From: Ulva prolifera
Lineage: Eukaryota; Chlorophyta; Ulvophyceae; Ulvales; Ulvaceae
Assembly: GCA_023078555.1 (NCBI GenBank)
Contig: CM041202.1
Coordinates: forward strand, 3,406,022 to 3,470,021
Direction of reading: 5' to 3'
Length of the DNA: 64,000 nt
Shown here: piece after piece, positions 1 through 24,099 of the stretch
Position numbering within the stretch: position 1 is the first letter of the stretch
How the letters are laid out: each line of letters starts with the position of its first letter
Notes under the pieces: model-generated
Told to the model about the DNA's origin: nothing
The model's input: the letters and a program-made list of their open reading frames with translations, nothing else
Databases searched by the model: none
Position numbers and translations under genes: made by a program

Positions 1-944
1 TCGTTGTATGCAGCTGGTGTGTTTGTATGCACGAGTGCATCTCTACAGCTGCGGCGGCACAGGCCTGCCCATGATGCCTAGGAGCAAGGGCTCAAGCAGT
101 TGGCAAGGCTGCCGCAGGTTGGCAGGCAGCCTTGCACGGCATGGCTGAGCCTCGTGAAATGTCAAATGTATTCTCGAGCACAACAAACAAGTCCTCTTAT
201 GTAGCTCTCTCGTATTCATGGGCGCCCGGCGCCTGTTCACGCCAAGGGAGGGAGCTCTAGAGATCTCGTGGCAGCGCTGGAGTTGTTCACGGTTGCCATG
301 GGGCACGTGGTCACAGCGCCGTATGCTCTCTGCGAATTGGAGGCCAGGAATCGGGTGGTGCAGCGATACGCTTACCGGAGCAGTGTACTCAGAAATCAAG
401 GCAAGAAGGATCGTCTGAGTAGGCGGTGTAGGTGGCACCGACGATGCTGAGAGCGCTGCTGTGCTCAACCTGATCTTGCATGGCCGCGGCAACGCTGTCT
501 GCGAACGGCAATGGCCATCACGCTGCACCGGGCCGAGACTTCTGACACAAGCCCTGCGCACTGGCCGCCAACTCCGGCGCACTGGCAACTGAGAATGTTT
601 CGGGTCGGACTTCAAAGAGATGGGATCAAGAAGTGCGCAGCGAGGCAAGGCCGGCGCGGTTCACGCTGCGAGGTTCGCGGCAGCCGCTGGACAGCTCAAT
701 ATCGACGCGACGAAGGCGGCCTCCTGCAGCTGCAAGCGCTCCATGCGACTCCAGAACGAGGGCCACCGTTGCCCAGGTCGGTATTCGAAGTATGGCAACA
801 AACCATGAGGTACTGGGCACCTTCACGCCCACCTAAGGCGTCTGCGTATTGCAGCGCTCACACAAGTCACCTGCAGCTGTCAGACACGCATCAAACTTCT
901 CGCTATCGAAAATTCTATCGACATCCAGCGCTACAGCTGGGACG

Positions 945-3900
945 ATGAGGACGTCACGGAAGGCCGCAGCTCTGCTGTGGCCACTACTTTTCATCATCGG
1001 CATCGTGGGCGTGGCTGTGGAGGCTGCTTCCGCATCTGGCATGCGCCCGTCTGCGTCGCGAGGCTCTCTCGACCAGGTCCGAAACTGCCCTTCCATCTCA
1101 AAGCTTCCCGCCACCGAAGCCCTCCCGATCCGCCGAGGCAATTCAATCAACTTCAGTTTCAGCATGTTGCACGTCCTGTTCCACTCGTGTGCACTGCTCC
1201 TCCGGGGATCGAGCTGTTTCTGGCTCTGCACCACGCTTGCATGCACAGCAGCCTGACTCCGGCTACGCCGGGTCCGATGGGTGTGCGGGGTGCCTTCGTT
1301 GGCATGTGCAGGGACTGCGGAGACGGCTTGGGCGGTGCGTTGTCCTGGGTGCGGTGCGGCGTGGGCCGGCGAGGCTGCGCGGCGGTGTGCCGGGCTGGCG
1401 TGGTGTGCTGTGGCTCGGTGGGGTGGGGGTGGGTCTTGGGGCTAGGGTGCCCCCGGCAATCGGGCGGCCATGATGGGCGGCCTCAGGCAGCGGTGTGTTG
1501 GGTTTGGCCCTGTCGTGCGGCGGCGGGCGTTGTGGTGTTGGTGGTTGTGATGTTGTGTGTTGGCCGTGGGGTCTGTGCGTGCGTGTGTGGGTTTGGGTTT
1601 GTGGGTGTGTGGGTGTGTGCTTGGCGGTCTGCGGATCTGTGTCTTTTGATGCGCCGGTGGTGGGTTTCCTGGGCGTGGTGGGTGTCGCGTGCGTGCGTGT
1701 CTGTGTGTTTGCTTCGTCTGTTTGCCTCTTCCGCGGTGCTGCCCGCCTTGCTGCCTTTGTCCTTGTAACACAGCAGCCTGAGAGCCGGCCCCACAGGCCG
1801 CAGTACTAGTGCAGCGCCGCACTGAGGTTGACTCATACACGACACTTCAGAGACCCACCTGAAGCTCATAACCTTATCTGTCAGGCTTAACAGCGGTTTC
1901 TGTTCAGTCGTGTTGCATCAAGATGAAGTGACGCCGCGGCCCACTGGCGCACACTCAGAATTGGCACATGCACGCATCTACTCCACAGGCCATGCCATGC
2001 CAGTGTGTGCGTCAAGCTCTGCTTCGCAGCAAGGCTGGGCAAACATTGCAATCAAGGGAAACGATCAACTGCTCATACACATGAACTGCAGTCATGACGT
2101 TCGGCGCCGAACGCCGGCGCTGGCCATCAGCGGAAACGTCCCGCTTTCATCTGCCAGTTCCACTATGTCTGCTTTTCAGCACTGTGCTCGTTCTGCTTGC
2201 ACGCCTCTGATGGCGCCCCAGACCAATGCAGCTTCATCATGTTCTGCATGCACTGCAGTGCAAGGAAGCAGCCCCGCCATCTGCCAGAGAGTGCGCAAGC
2301 CACCCGCGGCCCCTCCCGCGTGGTGGCTGCGGCGGCTCGTGACCACCCACCGCTTCAACCCTATAAGACGTGCAGGAGCCCCTCCTGGAGGCGGCTATGC
2401 ATGTGCGCCGCCTGCGCCAGGCAGCGCCGGAGCAGCGGCCGGTGTATGTGTCGACGCCTCGAGAGCTCGAGGACGCGATTCTGCAGGGCCGCCTGCACAT
2501 CGTCATCACGGCGCACCTTGACATGACGTCCATGCCCCTGCGCGACACATCCATCTGCCCCGACGGCTGCAGCGGGCCCCTCCCCGAGATCCGCGAGACA
2601 GCCTCCATCCGCGTGCGCTCCGCCTTGTGCGCTGCAGCTGCACACCTTGCATGCATGTCGCCCCCCCCCCCCCCCCCCCCCCCTGGCTGCACCTGTGCCC
2701 CGGCATCCAGCGAACAAACTTTTAGCCCACGCACTGTGTGTTAGCTTGCTTGTGCAGATGGGCGCCACCCCACACGGCTGTATGCTGCACACGCGCCGTA
2801 AGATAGAAGCCTTGATGCAGTCAAGCGTCTGGCGCCGTGCCACGCCCATCCCGGCCGGCACGTGCCTGACAGTGTGGCCGTTTGCAGGGTGAGTGCAGCG
2901 CTCCGCCGACGCCGCTGGAGCTGGCCGTCCTGGAGCGCACGCCCGACGCCGTCGCCCTGCTGCCCTTCAACGGCGGCCAGTGCCTCATCCTGTCCCACGA
3001 CGACCTCTTCCCGTCCCTCTCGTACCGGTACGCCCGCCGCCTCTCGTGCCAGTGACCCCCTCAAACCTCATGCATGATCATGATGCACACGCGCGACGGC
3101 CCACAGCAGTGCCGGGCCTGCGTGCACAGCTGCGCCAGTGCAGCATGCATGTGGCGCACAGGCGCCGTCATGCTGCCGGGGCAGCAGTGCTGGCCGACAC
3201 ACGGGCGCCTTGTGCGCGCAGGCTGTGGTTTGACAATCTATACCTGAGGGCCGTGTTCCACAACACGGAGAACCCTGACCGGGGCAGCCACTACATCGGC
3301 CTCGCAGGCATGCCGCCCCTCAAGTGGCCGCTCACCGGCCGCGGCGCGCGCTACGTCACCCGTGTCACCATCCAGGGCGACGGCGTCGGCCCGACAATGG
3401 GCATCTGGGCGGACGAGAACGTGTACGCGGAGAGTGCGCCCCGCTCCCCGCCGCGTGTTGCCCACCCTGTGCCGGCCTATGCATACCCTCACCACCCACC
3501 TTCCGTCCGCATGGCTTGGGCCCCCTGTGCCACGTCCGCTCCCGGAATCTTAAGGTTCCAACGTCCCCATGGATATGCCTGAGTGTTCACGCATGCCGGC
3601 ATATACATGCACATAGCAGATGGTAGACGCTTTTGGGTGCCGCATGTGGGTGTGTGGCCGATGCCACATCTGGTGAGGCACAACCTCCGGTAGCTTGGCA
3701 AATCGGACAAGCACCTCGCTGATGACCCGGGCAGTGCGCTCTGTGTGTGCGCCACGTGACGCACGCCCACCCGCAGACTGCACGTTTGCCAACCTCGGCG
3801 GCGACGGCTTTGACACCAAGGCCTGCGACGTCTGCTCGGCGGCCGTCCTCTCGAACAACGCGACCGTCGCTGTCGTCAACTCCACCTTCATCGACCCCCT

Positions 3901-6749
3901 GCCCCGCAACGGCTCCACGTACGTGCGCGCCTGGGCGGGTGGCGCCGTGCTGCTCTCCGGCTGCAGCTTCGCGCCAACCCCCGGCCTCGCCTTTTCGCCG
4001 TTCTACGCGTACGACAACGCGACCATCTACAGCGCAGACGCCGATATCAGAGTCCGCACGGACGCCCGCGGCACCTTGGCCGCGCCGACGCCGCCCGCTG
4101 CGATCCCGGCCGCAGCCCGCGGCTCCAAAGCCGCGTTCCTACGCCGGGACGACCCCTGGTTCCGAAGCACTCGCATCGTGCGCCACCCATACGTGCAGCA
4201 TGGGTCAGCCGCCTGCGTGCACTTGCTGCCGGCTGCTTCGGCCATGCTGCGGCCGACGTGGCAGTGATGCGGAAGCATGGCGCGGGGCATGCATTGCCAC
4301 TCCATGCGTGCACACAAAACGGAGGACCAGGCGTGGCGGCAACGCGCGATGTGTGCAGGAGCAGAACGTCACGCTGCCAGTCCAAGCAGCATTTCCGGCC
4401 CAAGCGGGCCCCGTGGCGCGCCTTGACTTTCCCGAGCCTGCCGCCAGCCAGGAGCGGGCGGCGGCCCTCACCGCGGGAGACATCAACTCCGACGGCCCTG
4501 GCGGCGGCAGCGGCGGCGGAGGGGGCCTGGCGGCTGCGGGCATTGCTGGCATTGTCGCGGCAGCCGTGCTGCTTGTGCTGATTGTTGCTGTGGCTCTGCT
4601 CGTGCCACGATTCCGGCGGCACGCCGCTTCCAAAGCGTCCGCCGAGGCCGCCAAGGGCGGGCCACCGCCGGAGGGCGCCCCAGCACCTCCACCAACCTCC
4701 ACAGCATTCGCCTCCGGCACAGTCTGGGAAAAGGGCAGCATCAAGGTGCGCACGTGGCGTCGTGCATGCCCTGCCTTCTCCGTGCATTTACATTCACCTC
4801 GGTGTTCTGCCTGTCCTGCGATGCTCATGGCACCGCCGTCACTTTGCACCCCCCCGGTACGCGCCGACATGCTGTGTAGAGCGCCACTAGCCTCGGGCCG
4901 TCCGCCACCTCCGCCCCGTCGTACGCCACGGCTGCTGCAAGCGTGGGCGGCGCATCGAGTGCTGACCGCTCCACCGGCGGCCCCCGCTCGCACGCCTTGC
5001 CACTCTCGGTGCAGTCCGATGGCATAGCGCCCTCGGGGGGCGCCGTGGCCGCCGCCGCCACAGGCCCGGAGGGGCCGCCGGTCGGCACCTCTCCTGCGAC
5101 GCAGGTTGCCTTCCTGCAGTCCCAACTCGACGCCATCGCCCCGCGGCAGGTCCTGCTGGGGCGCTTCCGCCTACTCGGGGCGTCCGAGCGGCGGCTCGGT
5201 GGTGCGTCTCTTGCACTCACTGCTGTATATCCACGTGCTCGTTTGCGATCCAGGGTTCCGCGAGTTTCGTGGCGGAAGCCGTGGCGTGCGCCGGCATGCG
5301 TCCTGCACAAGTTGCTGCGTGCAGACACTTCGGTGGTGGCTTTTGCCACGGGCGTGCATGGGGGCCTCGGGCATGCGATGAAGTTCTTCGCGGCGCGCGC
5401 CGCCTTTGACGCCGAGGTCGCTCTGTACCACAGCCGCGCCCTCGGGCCGCTCGCGCCCATCATCGATGCCGTGTACGACCCCGATGTCACGCCCGACGCG
5501 CTCTCTGACCGCTTCGGCCGCGCGCTGCCGCCGTGCATCGTGATGGAGCGCGGGGAGAGCCTCAACGAGTGGTCGCGGCGCGCCAAGCCCGACGTCTTCC
5601 AGGCTGTCGCGGTGCGCCTTGCACCGCCCGCCATATGGTGTTCCCACCGTCTCGCTTTTTGCGCTCGTTTGCACATGCCCCTTGACGCTGAGCTCTCTGC
5701 CTGCGAGCTCTGCGTGCAGGGCATTGTGCAACCTCCTTGCCATGCTGGCGCGTCGGTGTGATTGCATGATAGGGCCGGACCGCATCGCCATCACTCCTCT
5801 CAGCCACCCTCACGGACATAACAGCCCCATTGGCAGATCCGATCGCTCACAAGCAGCCAGATGATACGTGGCTACAGGTGATTGCGCATGTGGCGACGCG
5901 GCTGCGGGACATGCACCAAGTGGGTTACGTGCACCGCGACATCAAGCCCTCCAACATCATGCTGCTGCCCCGCGAGAACCGGTGGACGGTGGTCGACTTT
6001 GCGAACGCTGCGCGCATCGGCACCGACGCCCTGATCGGCTCCAATTTGATGTACACTCCGCCAGAGGTTGTGCGCGTGGCCGCAGCCGGCGCCATCACCG
6101 CCGCTGCGGAGCCCGCCATCGATTCCTGGGCACTTGGCATCGTGGCGTTTGAGCTGCTGACAGGCAGGCAGGCGTTTGACACGCAGCGGGACGGCGACGA
6201 CGCGGTGTGTCCGCACATGCATCTTGGCATCTGCCCCTGTGCTCCATGAGTGCAGTCCGGAAAGGTTCCCGCGAGCACCGGCGCCTCCCTTTTCCTGGGG
6301 TCACAGCCAGCCCAGAAATGTATGCTTATGCAAGGTCGCGTGGGCCGGCTGCATGTGAAGACGTAGGACTTGGGGTCTTGCGCTGGTAAGCCCAATGTGA
6401 TTGTCGACGGCAAAGCATACTGTTTGGCACCAGTGTTGCGCTTTCGCCGTACGGTGGCGTGTCTGTGTGACCAGCATCTGGCGCAGGGGCTGCCGCAACG
6501 ACCAGCGAAGTGCTGTGAATGGCGTGCGAGCGTGTGCAGGTGCGGGCGCAGCTGCGGGGGGAGGCGCCGTTGCCGTGGGAGGGCGGCGGAAGCCTGCGCG
6601 CCGATACCCGGCGCAAGCTCGGCATCTTCCAGCAGCCAGTGCTGGCTCTGCTGCGACGGGACCCCCGGGACCGGCCATCGATGGCTGCCTTCTGCGACAC
6701 ATGCAACGACATTGTCACAAGCAGCACCACGGTTGTTGGGGCCCAATGA
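945..6749 (+). CDS. Receptor-like protein kinase with beta-helix-like ectodomain
   Basis: A multi-exon membrane kinase. Exons that join in phase are 945-1076, 2376-2612, 2888-3027, 3222-3433, 3777-4177, 4359-4745, 4880-about 5200, then pieces to 5611, 5878-6204 and 6540-6749 (stop TGA). Exon 1 encodes a signal peptide (RK, then a hydrophobic core, then AASA). Exons 2-5 resemble the secreted beta-helix ectodomains of algal receptor kinases and contain Asn-X-Ser/Thr sites. Exon 6 carries a Gly-rich linker and one membrane segment near residues 430-457, followed by basic residues. The cytoplasmic part is a kinase: AMKFF (candidate VAIK lysine), HRDIKPSN catalytic loop, a PPE motif and a closing helical lobe. 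The DFG motif reads DFA, which is unusual and could lower metal binding. The donor between 5198 and 5254 could not be resolved in phase, so one exon or a sequencing error remains open there. The ligand is unknown. Confidence 0.8.
1239..1775 (+). repeat. TG-rich dispersed repeat inside receptor-kinase intron 1
   Basis: Intron 1 (1077-2375) contains a strongly G/T-biased stretch that opens with CACAGCAGCC...GCTACGCCG and closes with GCCTTTGTCCTTGTAACA. The same opening and closing sequences bound the TG-rich stretch at about 7993-8395, which marks a repeat family rather than chance composition. The closing CCTTGTAACA contains a TGTAA polyadenylation signal, so a retroposed transcript is possible. 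No protein was recognised. Confidence 0.55.
1776..2375 (+). other. Remainder of receptor-kinase intron 1
   Basis: This is the 600 bases between the TG-rich repeat and the acceptor gtgcag ending at 2375. Open frames here have no recognisable domain and no splice support. I see nothing else in it. Confidence 0.5.
2661..2683 (+). repeat. C23 homopolymer in intron 2
   Basis: A run of 23 C lies in intron 2 (2613-2887) of the receptor kinase. Comparable runs recur through the window, several of them inside introns. Polyproline or polyglycine ORFs predicted across them are artefacts. Confidence 0.9.
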
Positions 6750-6894
6750 CGCCATGCTAGGGCCGCACCATCACCGCAACATTATGAACAGAGAAGTGAA
6801 TGACCTCCAATGCATCAAGCCTGATCATCGCGTTTTGCAAGCAGGCCCGTGTCGTGCATTGTGACTCACCGTTGGTGAGGGCAGCCTAGCCGGC

Positions 6895-6899
6895 TGTAA
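6895..6899 (+). terminator. TGTAA polyadenylation signal, receptor kinase
   Basis: TGTAA, the usual green-algal poly(A) signal, lies 146 bases after the stop codon of the kinase. A second TGTAA at 7126-7130 could serve as an alternative. Confidence 0.5.
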
Positions 6900-8666
6900 G
6901 TCCTGGTTGCATATGCGACTCACAGGAATCTTCATCATCTTCTCTCCCTCTGGAGTTGCAGTTGCAGTGTTATGCCTGAAGGTTTTTTCGTCCCGTTCGC
7001 CCGCCGTATGAGGTTGCGGTGTTTGTTATTGAGTCTTGCGGGAACCTCAGGCCGAGAGCAGATGAGTACGTCCGGGAGTCGGAAGAGATTTCTGCAGCAT
7101 CAGTCTGGGCCCCTGATTCAGTGCTTGTAATGACTATATATAAGTTGCTTTTGTGTGAAGTGCAGAAGTGGAATGAACACATATGCATAGCCAGACATTG
7201 AACGCCATAGCCCAATGGTGCGGGTACCATTTTACTCCTGGGGTCGACGCTCCGGTTGATGTGCTCTGAGTGGTCTGATCGAGGAGCGTTGGTGCCATCA
7301 ACTTGATGGTAGTCATGCCGAGGGCAGTTGCCGCGGGTGGTTTGCCCGGAGCCTGTGCTTGTAGTCTGATGTAGTCTGGCTACTCGGCTGCTGTGTGTGT
7401 TTGTGGGTTGCTCCTGTCGATGCTGGTGCTTTGGTTGCGTTGTGTTGGTGCTCTGCCATGCAATGGCCCGAAATCTTGTAACTTATCCCTTCCTGTTCTT
7501 CCTGGTGTTCTACGGACCACCAACCACTCCTTCGTGGGTGGTCCGTGGAGAACTCTCTACACAGGCTGCATGTATGTGAATGTTGTACCGAGAGGGAATA
7601 TTTGTATGGCGCGGGACAACCAGCTGCAAAGACGAACACGAGGTTACACTGACCTTTGCAAGCGGCCGCACCCCACAAAGCAAATTCAACTGCAAGATGG
7701 GCAGCTGCATTGTGCGCAGGTCACAATTTCACTAGCCCACACTGTCCGGGAAGTGCTGTGTACGACAATGTGCAGCTGCAAGCAGGAAGCACATGCACGC
7801 ACACGGGCCTTTACATGGTAGGCACCAGGGTTAGGGAAAACATGGCACAGCTCTGTCCGTGAGCTAAACGGCACCTGCCTGCGCAACTTGTGAGTTTGAT
7901 GACGACTGTCTCCGAACCAGGCAGGGTCTCCATGAAGACGGCAGCCGAATGCAGCTCGGATTGACTGGGCCACCGCGCCTCCGGGGGCTGCCCCACAGCA
8001 GCCGGAGCTACGCCGTGCCTGATCCGCACCATACATGCGACAGCCACGCCGTGGGGTGCGTATGGGTGCGGGTGCTTGCCGGTGTGTGGGCCTGCGCGGG
8101 TGCTGCTCTTGACGTGTGTGGACGGTGTTGGGTGTTGCCACACATGAGCGTTGTTGGATGGGAGGCTTGTGTGTGTGTTGCTGGGTGGGTGTGGTCATGT
8201 GTGTGTGTGTGTGTGTGTGTGGCTGTGGCCGGCGCGGGTGCTGACGTTACATGGGTGTGCGGTTCCCCTGGTTGCTGCTGTGTGTGTGTTGGTGTGTGCT
8301 GCGTGTGGCTTGTTGCGTGGTGTGCGGTTACCCTGGTTGCTGCTCGTGGTGCTACCTGCCTTGCTTGCTTTGTCCTTGTAACACATGAGCGTTGTTGTGG
8401 TTTGCAGCGGTACAGGTGTGTCGGTCTGTGTTGCTTGCCGGTGGTTGCTACAGGGGCGTCGGTGCCCGTGTTCGTGTCCTGCGGTGCTACCTGCCTCTCT
8501 GGCATCCTTGTAACAAATGCGTCAATCAGAAATGACACCCAGAGCATCAATCGCCGGTTGCACTGACGACGTTCGAGGCACAATCCGCCGTCTGCTCACG
8601 GCACATGCATCGGCCGGCATGCTCACACTGCAACACAAGGAAACCATGCACGTCCCTTGCAACTGT
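6900..8666. other. Convergent intergenic region
   Basis: No convincing gene is seen between the kinase 3' UTR and the VPS8-like stop codon. It holds a hairpin at 7512-7546 (ACGGACCACC pairing with GGTGGTCCGT) and a second copy of the TG-rich repeat. Confidence 0.5.
7993..8520 (+). repeat. TG-rich dispersed repeat, second copy
   Basis: It starts CACAGCAGCCGGAGCTACGCC and closes with GCTTTGTCCTTGTAACACA at about 8382. A shortened third ending (GGCATCCTTGTAACA) follows at about 8500, so the copy looks partly duplicated. It contains a perfect TG microsatellite at about 8198-8221. Opening and closing segments match the copy in kinase intron 1. Confidence 0.55.
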
Positions 8667-21006
<12,340 letters not shown>

Positions 21007-22221
21007 GCCAGCACCGCCCTTGTCCGACGGCTATTCCGGACTTGGCTGCCACAAAAGTTCTTCTTCCGTGCGATCGATTCCGAGGCCTATACAATTACCT
21101 ACTGTTCTCGCGGCAGAGGCAGCACATACAGGCAGGATCGACAAATGAGCAGACTGGAGGTATCCGGTGGTAGCCTAGGTATTTTCGGCAAAAACACGAA
21201 ACACTGCCAAACCACTTGCATTCAAGTCCTCATCTTCTGGACTTCACATTGGTGTTTTTTCCGGCTTCAGGTGAGGTCTGTGCACGCAGCCAGATGAATT
21301 TCTCTGTCATGGAGAACGCCGCTTTACGTCGCGCTACCGCTCGAGTACACCGGAGAATGTGCAAGCGCCGCGGTTCATTGTGAAACCCATTCAAATGGAT
21401 TGATGTTGCTGTTGAGTGCACGACTGCGTTAATTGCGCTGCAATTGGAACCATGGTTTGTTGTGGCGGTCTATTCCGCTTACCCGTCCGTACCGCTGAAT
21501 TACGTCGACAGAGCTCGCTCAGGCCTTTGGCCAGCCTGATCGGGCCTCTCTTTGACAGAAGCCATCCACATTTGCTTTCGATATAACTTCAGCTGTGAGT
21601 CTGTATAGTTTTAGGGCCTATGAGCGGCAACTTGGACTGTTCGGGTCTTGTCCACTTACACGGCGTTACTCTGAAAGTACGTGAGGCCGCTCGTAAAGAT
21701 CTGGAAAGGGGACATATGAATCCAGGGATGTGCTCAGAAATTTTTGCAGGACAACATCTGACCATGTGGTCGTGACCGGGGCGTGAGCCAGATCCAGCCT
21801 GAGCACTTTCACACCAAGAATGCTTTTCTGCCCTTTTGCCACGCCGCACAGAGCCATAAATGCCAATGGTGTGGACACGTGCCTTGTTCAGGAGTTTCGT
21901 ATATCTCTTCAAAGCAAACCGGAATCGAGAACTCAACACTCAACTCTTGGAATGCGGTTGAGCATGACATTGCCTCACACCAGACCCAGGCGGGGGTTTG
22001 TTGTCCGCGTCTCGCTGTTTCTTTGTTAGGCAGCCTTGGCTGCGTGTGCTGTCGGGGCTCTTGCGCCCGGCTGGTTCGCGGGATTCGGGTGGGGGTGGGC
22101 GTGTGGGTGTGCTTGTGGGTATGGGGTGGGCGGCTTGTGACAAAGGAAAAAGCCGGAGGGGCCGGTAGCACCGCCAGGACCAAAAGGGAGAGCACGAGAA
22201 ACGCAATGCGCACGCAGGAGG
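21007..22221. other. Upstream flank of VPS8-like gene
   Basis: Its 1.2 kb would contain the VPS8-like promoter. No recognisable coding exon was seen. The part at about 22,030-22,170 is G/T-rich and resembles the TG-rich repeats loosely, without the shared ends. Confidence 0.4.
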
Positions 22222-22245
22222 TGTCACATGATAGCCTTTCTGACA
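22222..22245 (+). repeat. Collapsed 5' LTR of the host copia
   Basis: Only the two ends of the LTR remain: TGTCACA followed by TGATAGCCTTTCTGACA. They equal the start and end of the 356-bp LTR at 23438-23793 with the middle missing. The primer-binding-site-like TGGTATCGATG follows at 22246. Confidence 0.75.
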
Positions 22246-23419
22246 TGGTATCGATGAATGTTTGCGTTGTGTTTTTATGGTCTTGCTCAGGAAGCCGTCG
22301 GCCAAAGTCTGTGCGCAGACACGGCGGGCATTCCACTGTTCTGCCGGCGCTCAGATCGCGGTCATAAGCGCAGGCATCATTAAGCTGTCTCGTAGCACAT
22401 TGTTATTAGATACAATTCGAGAAGCTTGTTTATAATGATTAGCGCCGGGAAAAGCGAATGCGTTAGCTTATTTTCTCAACCAGTCGGCTTGCGAGCCATC
22501 CCATCGGTTAGTTGCTGCGCGCGACAAACCACCACTGTCCTACTGCATGATGTCTAACGCCGATCACTCTAACGCCAATTCTCCTCGCGAGGAGAGGCAG
22601 GACGAGGCTGGCCAGCAGCCAATCGTCGACAGGGACGCTGACCAGCAGCTCCCTGAAGGAGAACAACCCGCGGGCATGTTGCTTCGTGGCGGACGAGTTA
22701 TCCGACCACGTCCCTCTTCCCAGACTGGGCAGAGCAGCCAGCAGGTGCCTTTTTCCTCTCATGTTGTTAACGATCATGATCACACTGAGTCTTTCATCAC
22801 ACTCGAGACGTTGACCGAAGCGCTGCGTGCATCTCGGGGACGTAACGAGCCTGATTTGTCCAAAGCAAAACTGCCTGAATGGAATTTTAAGACCGAAAGC
22901 TTCGTTGCGTACGAGCAGAAAGTCTTTTTGTGGTTAGGTTGATTCGAGCTAGACCATCTATTGCAGCACGCACCGTCCGCGGACGAACAACGTGTCCACG
23001 CTAGAGCAAGGACTCAAGTCCTTATGTCTTTGCCTGACGCGGATAGGACCACTGTCTATCGCATGTCACATCTGTGTGAAGCATGGGCCTATCTGACTGC
23101 AAAGTATAGGCCTAGCACTGAAGCCGAGATCCACAGACTGTGGAGTTTCAATTCATTGTCACAGCGAAATTGACGTTGGGTCTTACTGTGGTGAGGTAAT
23201 GAGTGTGTACACTCAATTGGAGGCACTAGGTGCCGATGTGGGCCAGCGATGGCTTCGTTTGAAACTTGTAGAAGTGGGGGAGGAGTTCAACGCAGTGCGC
23301 GGCGCAGTCCAACACTCCTCCCCTCATGTTATCATTGCACGTTTGACTGAGCATGCTGATTTGCTCAAGCAGCAGCGGCTGCAGGCTAGGTCTGGGGCGC
23401 CCGCGGGCTAGGTCTGGGG
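22246..23419 (+). pseudogene. Gag half of the old host copia
   Basis: The leader and gag sequence match the young copia at 23794-24970. The frame opens at 22547 (MMSNADHSNANSPREERQD), stops at 22942 where the relative has a Gln codon, and is shifted near 23150 by lost bases. It runs to a 22-bp tandem duplication (CTAGGTCTGGGGCGCCCGCGGG) and ends in TGGGG at 23415-23419. The same TGGGG resumes at 30258 and continues into the pol half, so this is the left half of one element. Confidence 0.85.
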
Positions 23420-23437
23420 TGTCACAATGCATGAGCC
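23420..23437 (+). repeat. Left stub of an older LTR
   Basis: These 18 bases, TGTCACAATGCATGAGCC, are the first bases of the LTR family and are immediately repeated as the start of the next LTR. With the fragment at 30013-30257 they look like the two ends of an LTR split by the young copia. Confidence 0.6.
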
Positions 23438-23793
23438 TGTCACAATGCATGAGCCTGCGGGCAGCGGTGTGGTGACAGGTGCACCCATGCACGGACGATC
23501 CGCGGATCCAGTGCAGGGGTAAGCCGCCAGCCGAGATTGTCTCGATGTAGTGAGAGAGATCGTGCGAGGGTTTCCCGCCGTAACCTTGAGTGTTGAGTGT
23601 TCAGTGTGCATATAAGCATGTGCACACTGAGATCTGTAACCATTCTCTTTACTGTTTCCCGGTACTAGCACTTCCCTTCAGCATCTCTCGGTTCTACCTC
23701 TGTGCGCAGCAGGTATGAGATGCTGGCTGTCCTGACCTGACCTGAATGAGGACTGCGCGTCCGCCCCCTGCACAAATGATAGCTTTTCTGACA
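23438..23793 (+). repeat. 5' LTR of young copia (356 bp)
   Basis: It begins TGTCAC and ends CTGACA. A TATA box (GCATATAAGC, TATAAG at 23611-23616) is followed about 24 bases later by TGTAA (23635-23639), so the promoter and polyadenylation signals are close together and the R region is short. Confidence 0.9.
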
Positions 23794-23804
23794 TGGTATC
23801 GATG
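23794..23804 (+). promoter_or_regulatory. Primer binding site candidate
   Basis: TGGTATCGATG follows the LTR directly, with TGG complementary to a tRNA CCA end. It shares TGGTATC with the initiator-Met primer sites of plant copia elements but differs afterwards. Confidence 0.5.
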
Positions 23805-24099
23805 ATGTTAGCGTTATGTCTGTTTATGGTCTTGTTCAGGAAAGCCGTCGGCCAATGTCTGCGCGCAGACACGGCGGGCATTCCACTGTTCTGCCGGCGC
23901 TCAGACTGCGGTCAAAAGCGCAGGCATCATTTAGCTCTCTCGTAGTATATTGTTGTTAGACACAATTCGAGAAGCTTGTTTTAATGATCAGCGCTGAGAA
24001 AAGCGAACGCGTTCGCTTGTTCTCTCAACCTATTTGCTTGCGAGCAATCCCACTGGTTAGTTGCTGCGCGCGACAAACAACCATCTGTCCTGATGCAGG

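Noticed and set aside
1910..2521. 203-codon ORF overlapping kinase exon 2
   Set aside because: Exon 2 in a different frame fits splice phase and domain content; this frame has no recognisable features.
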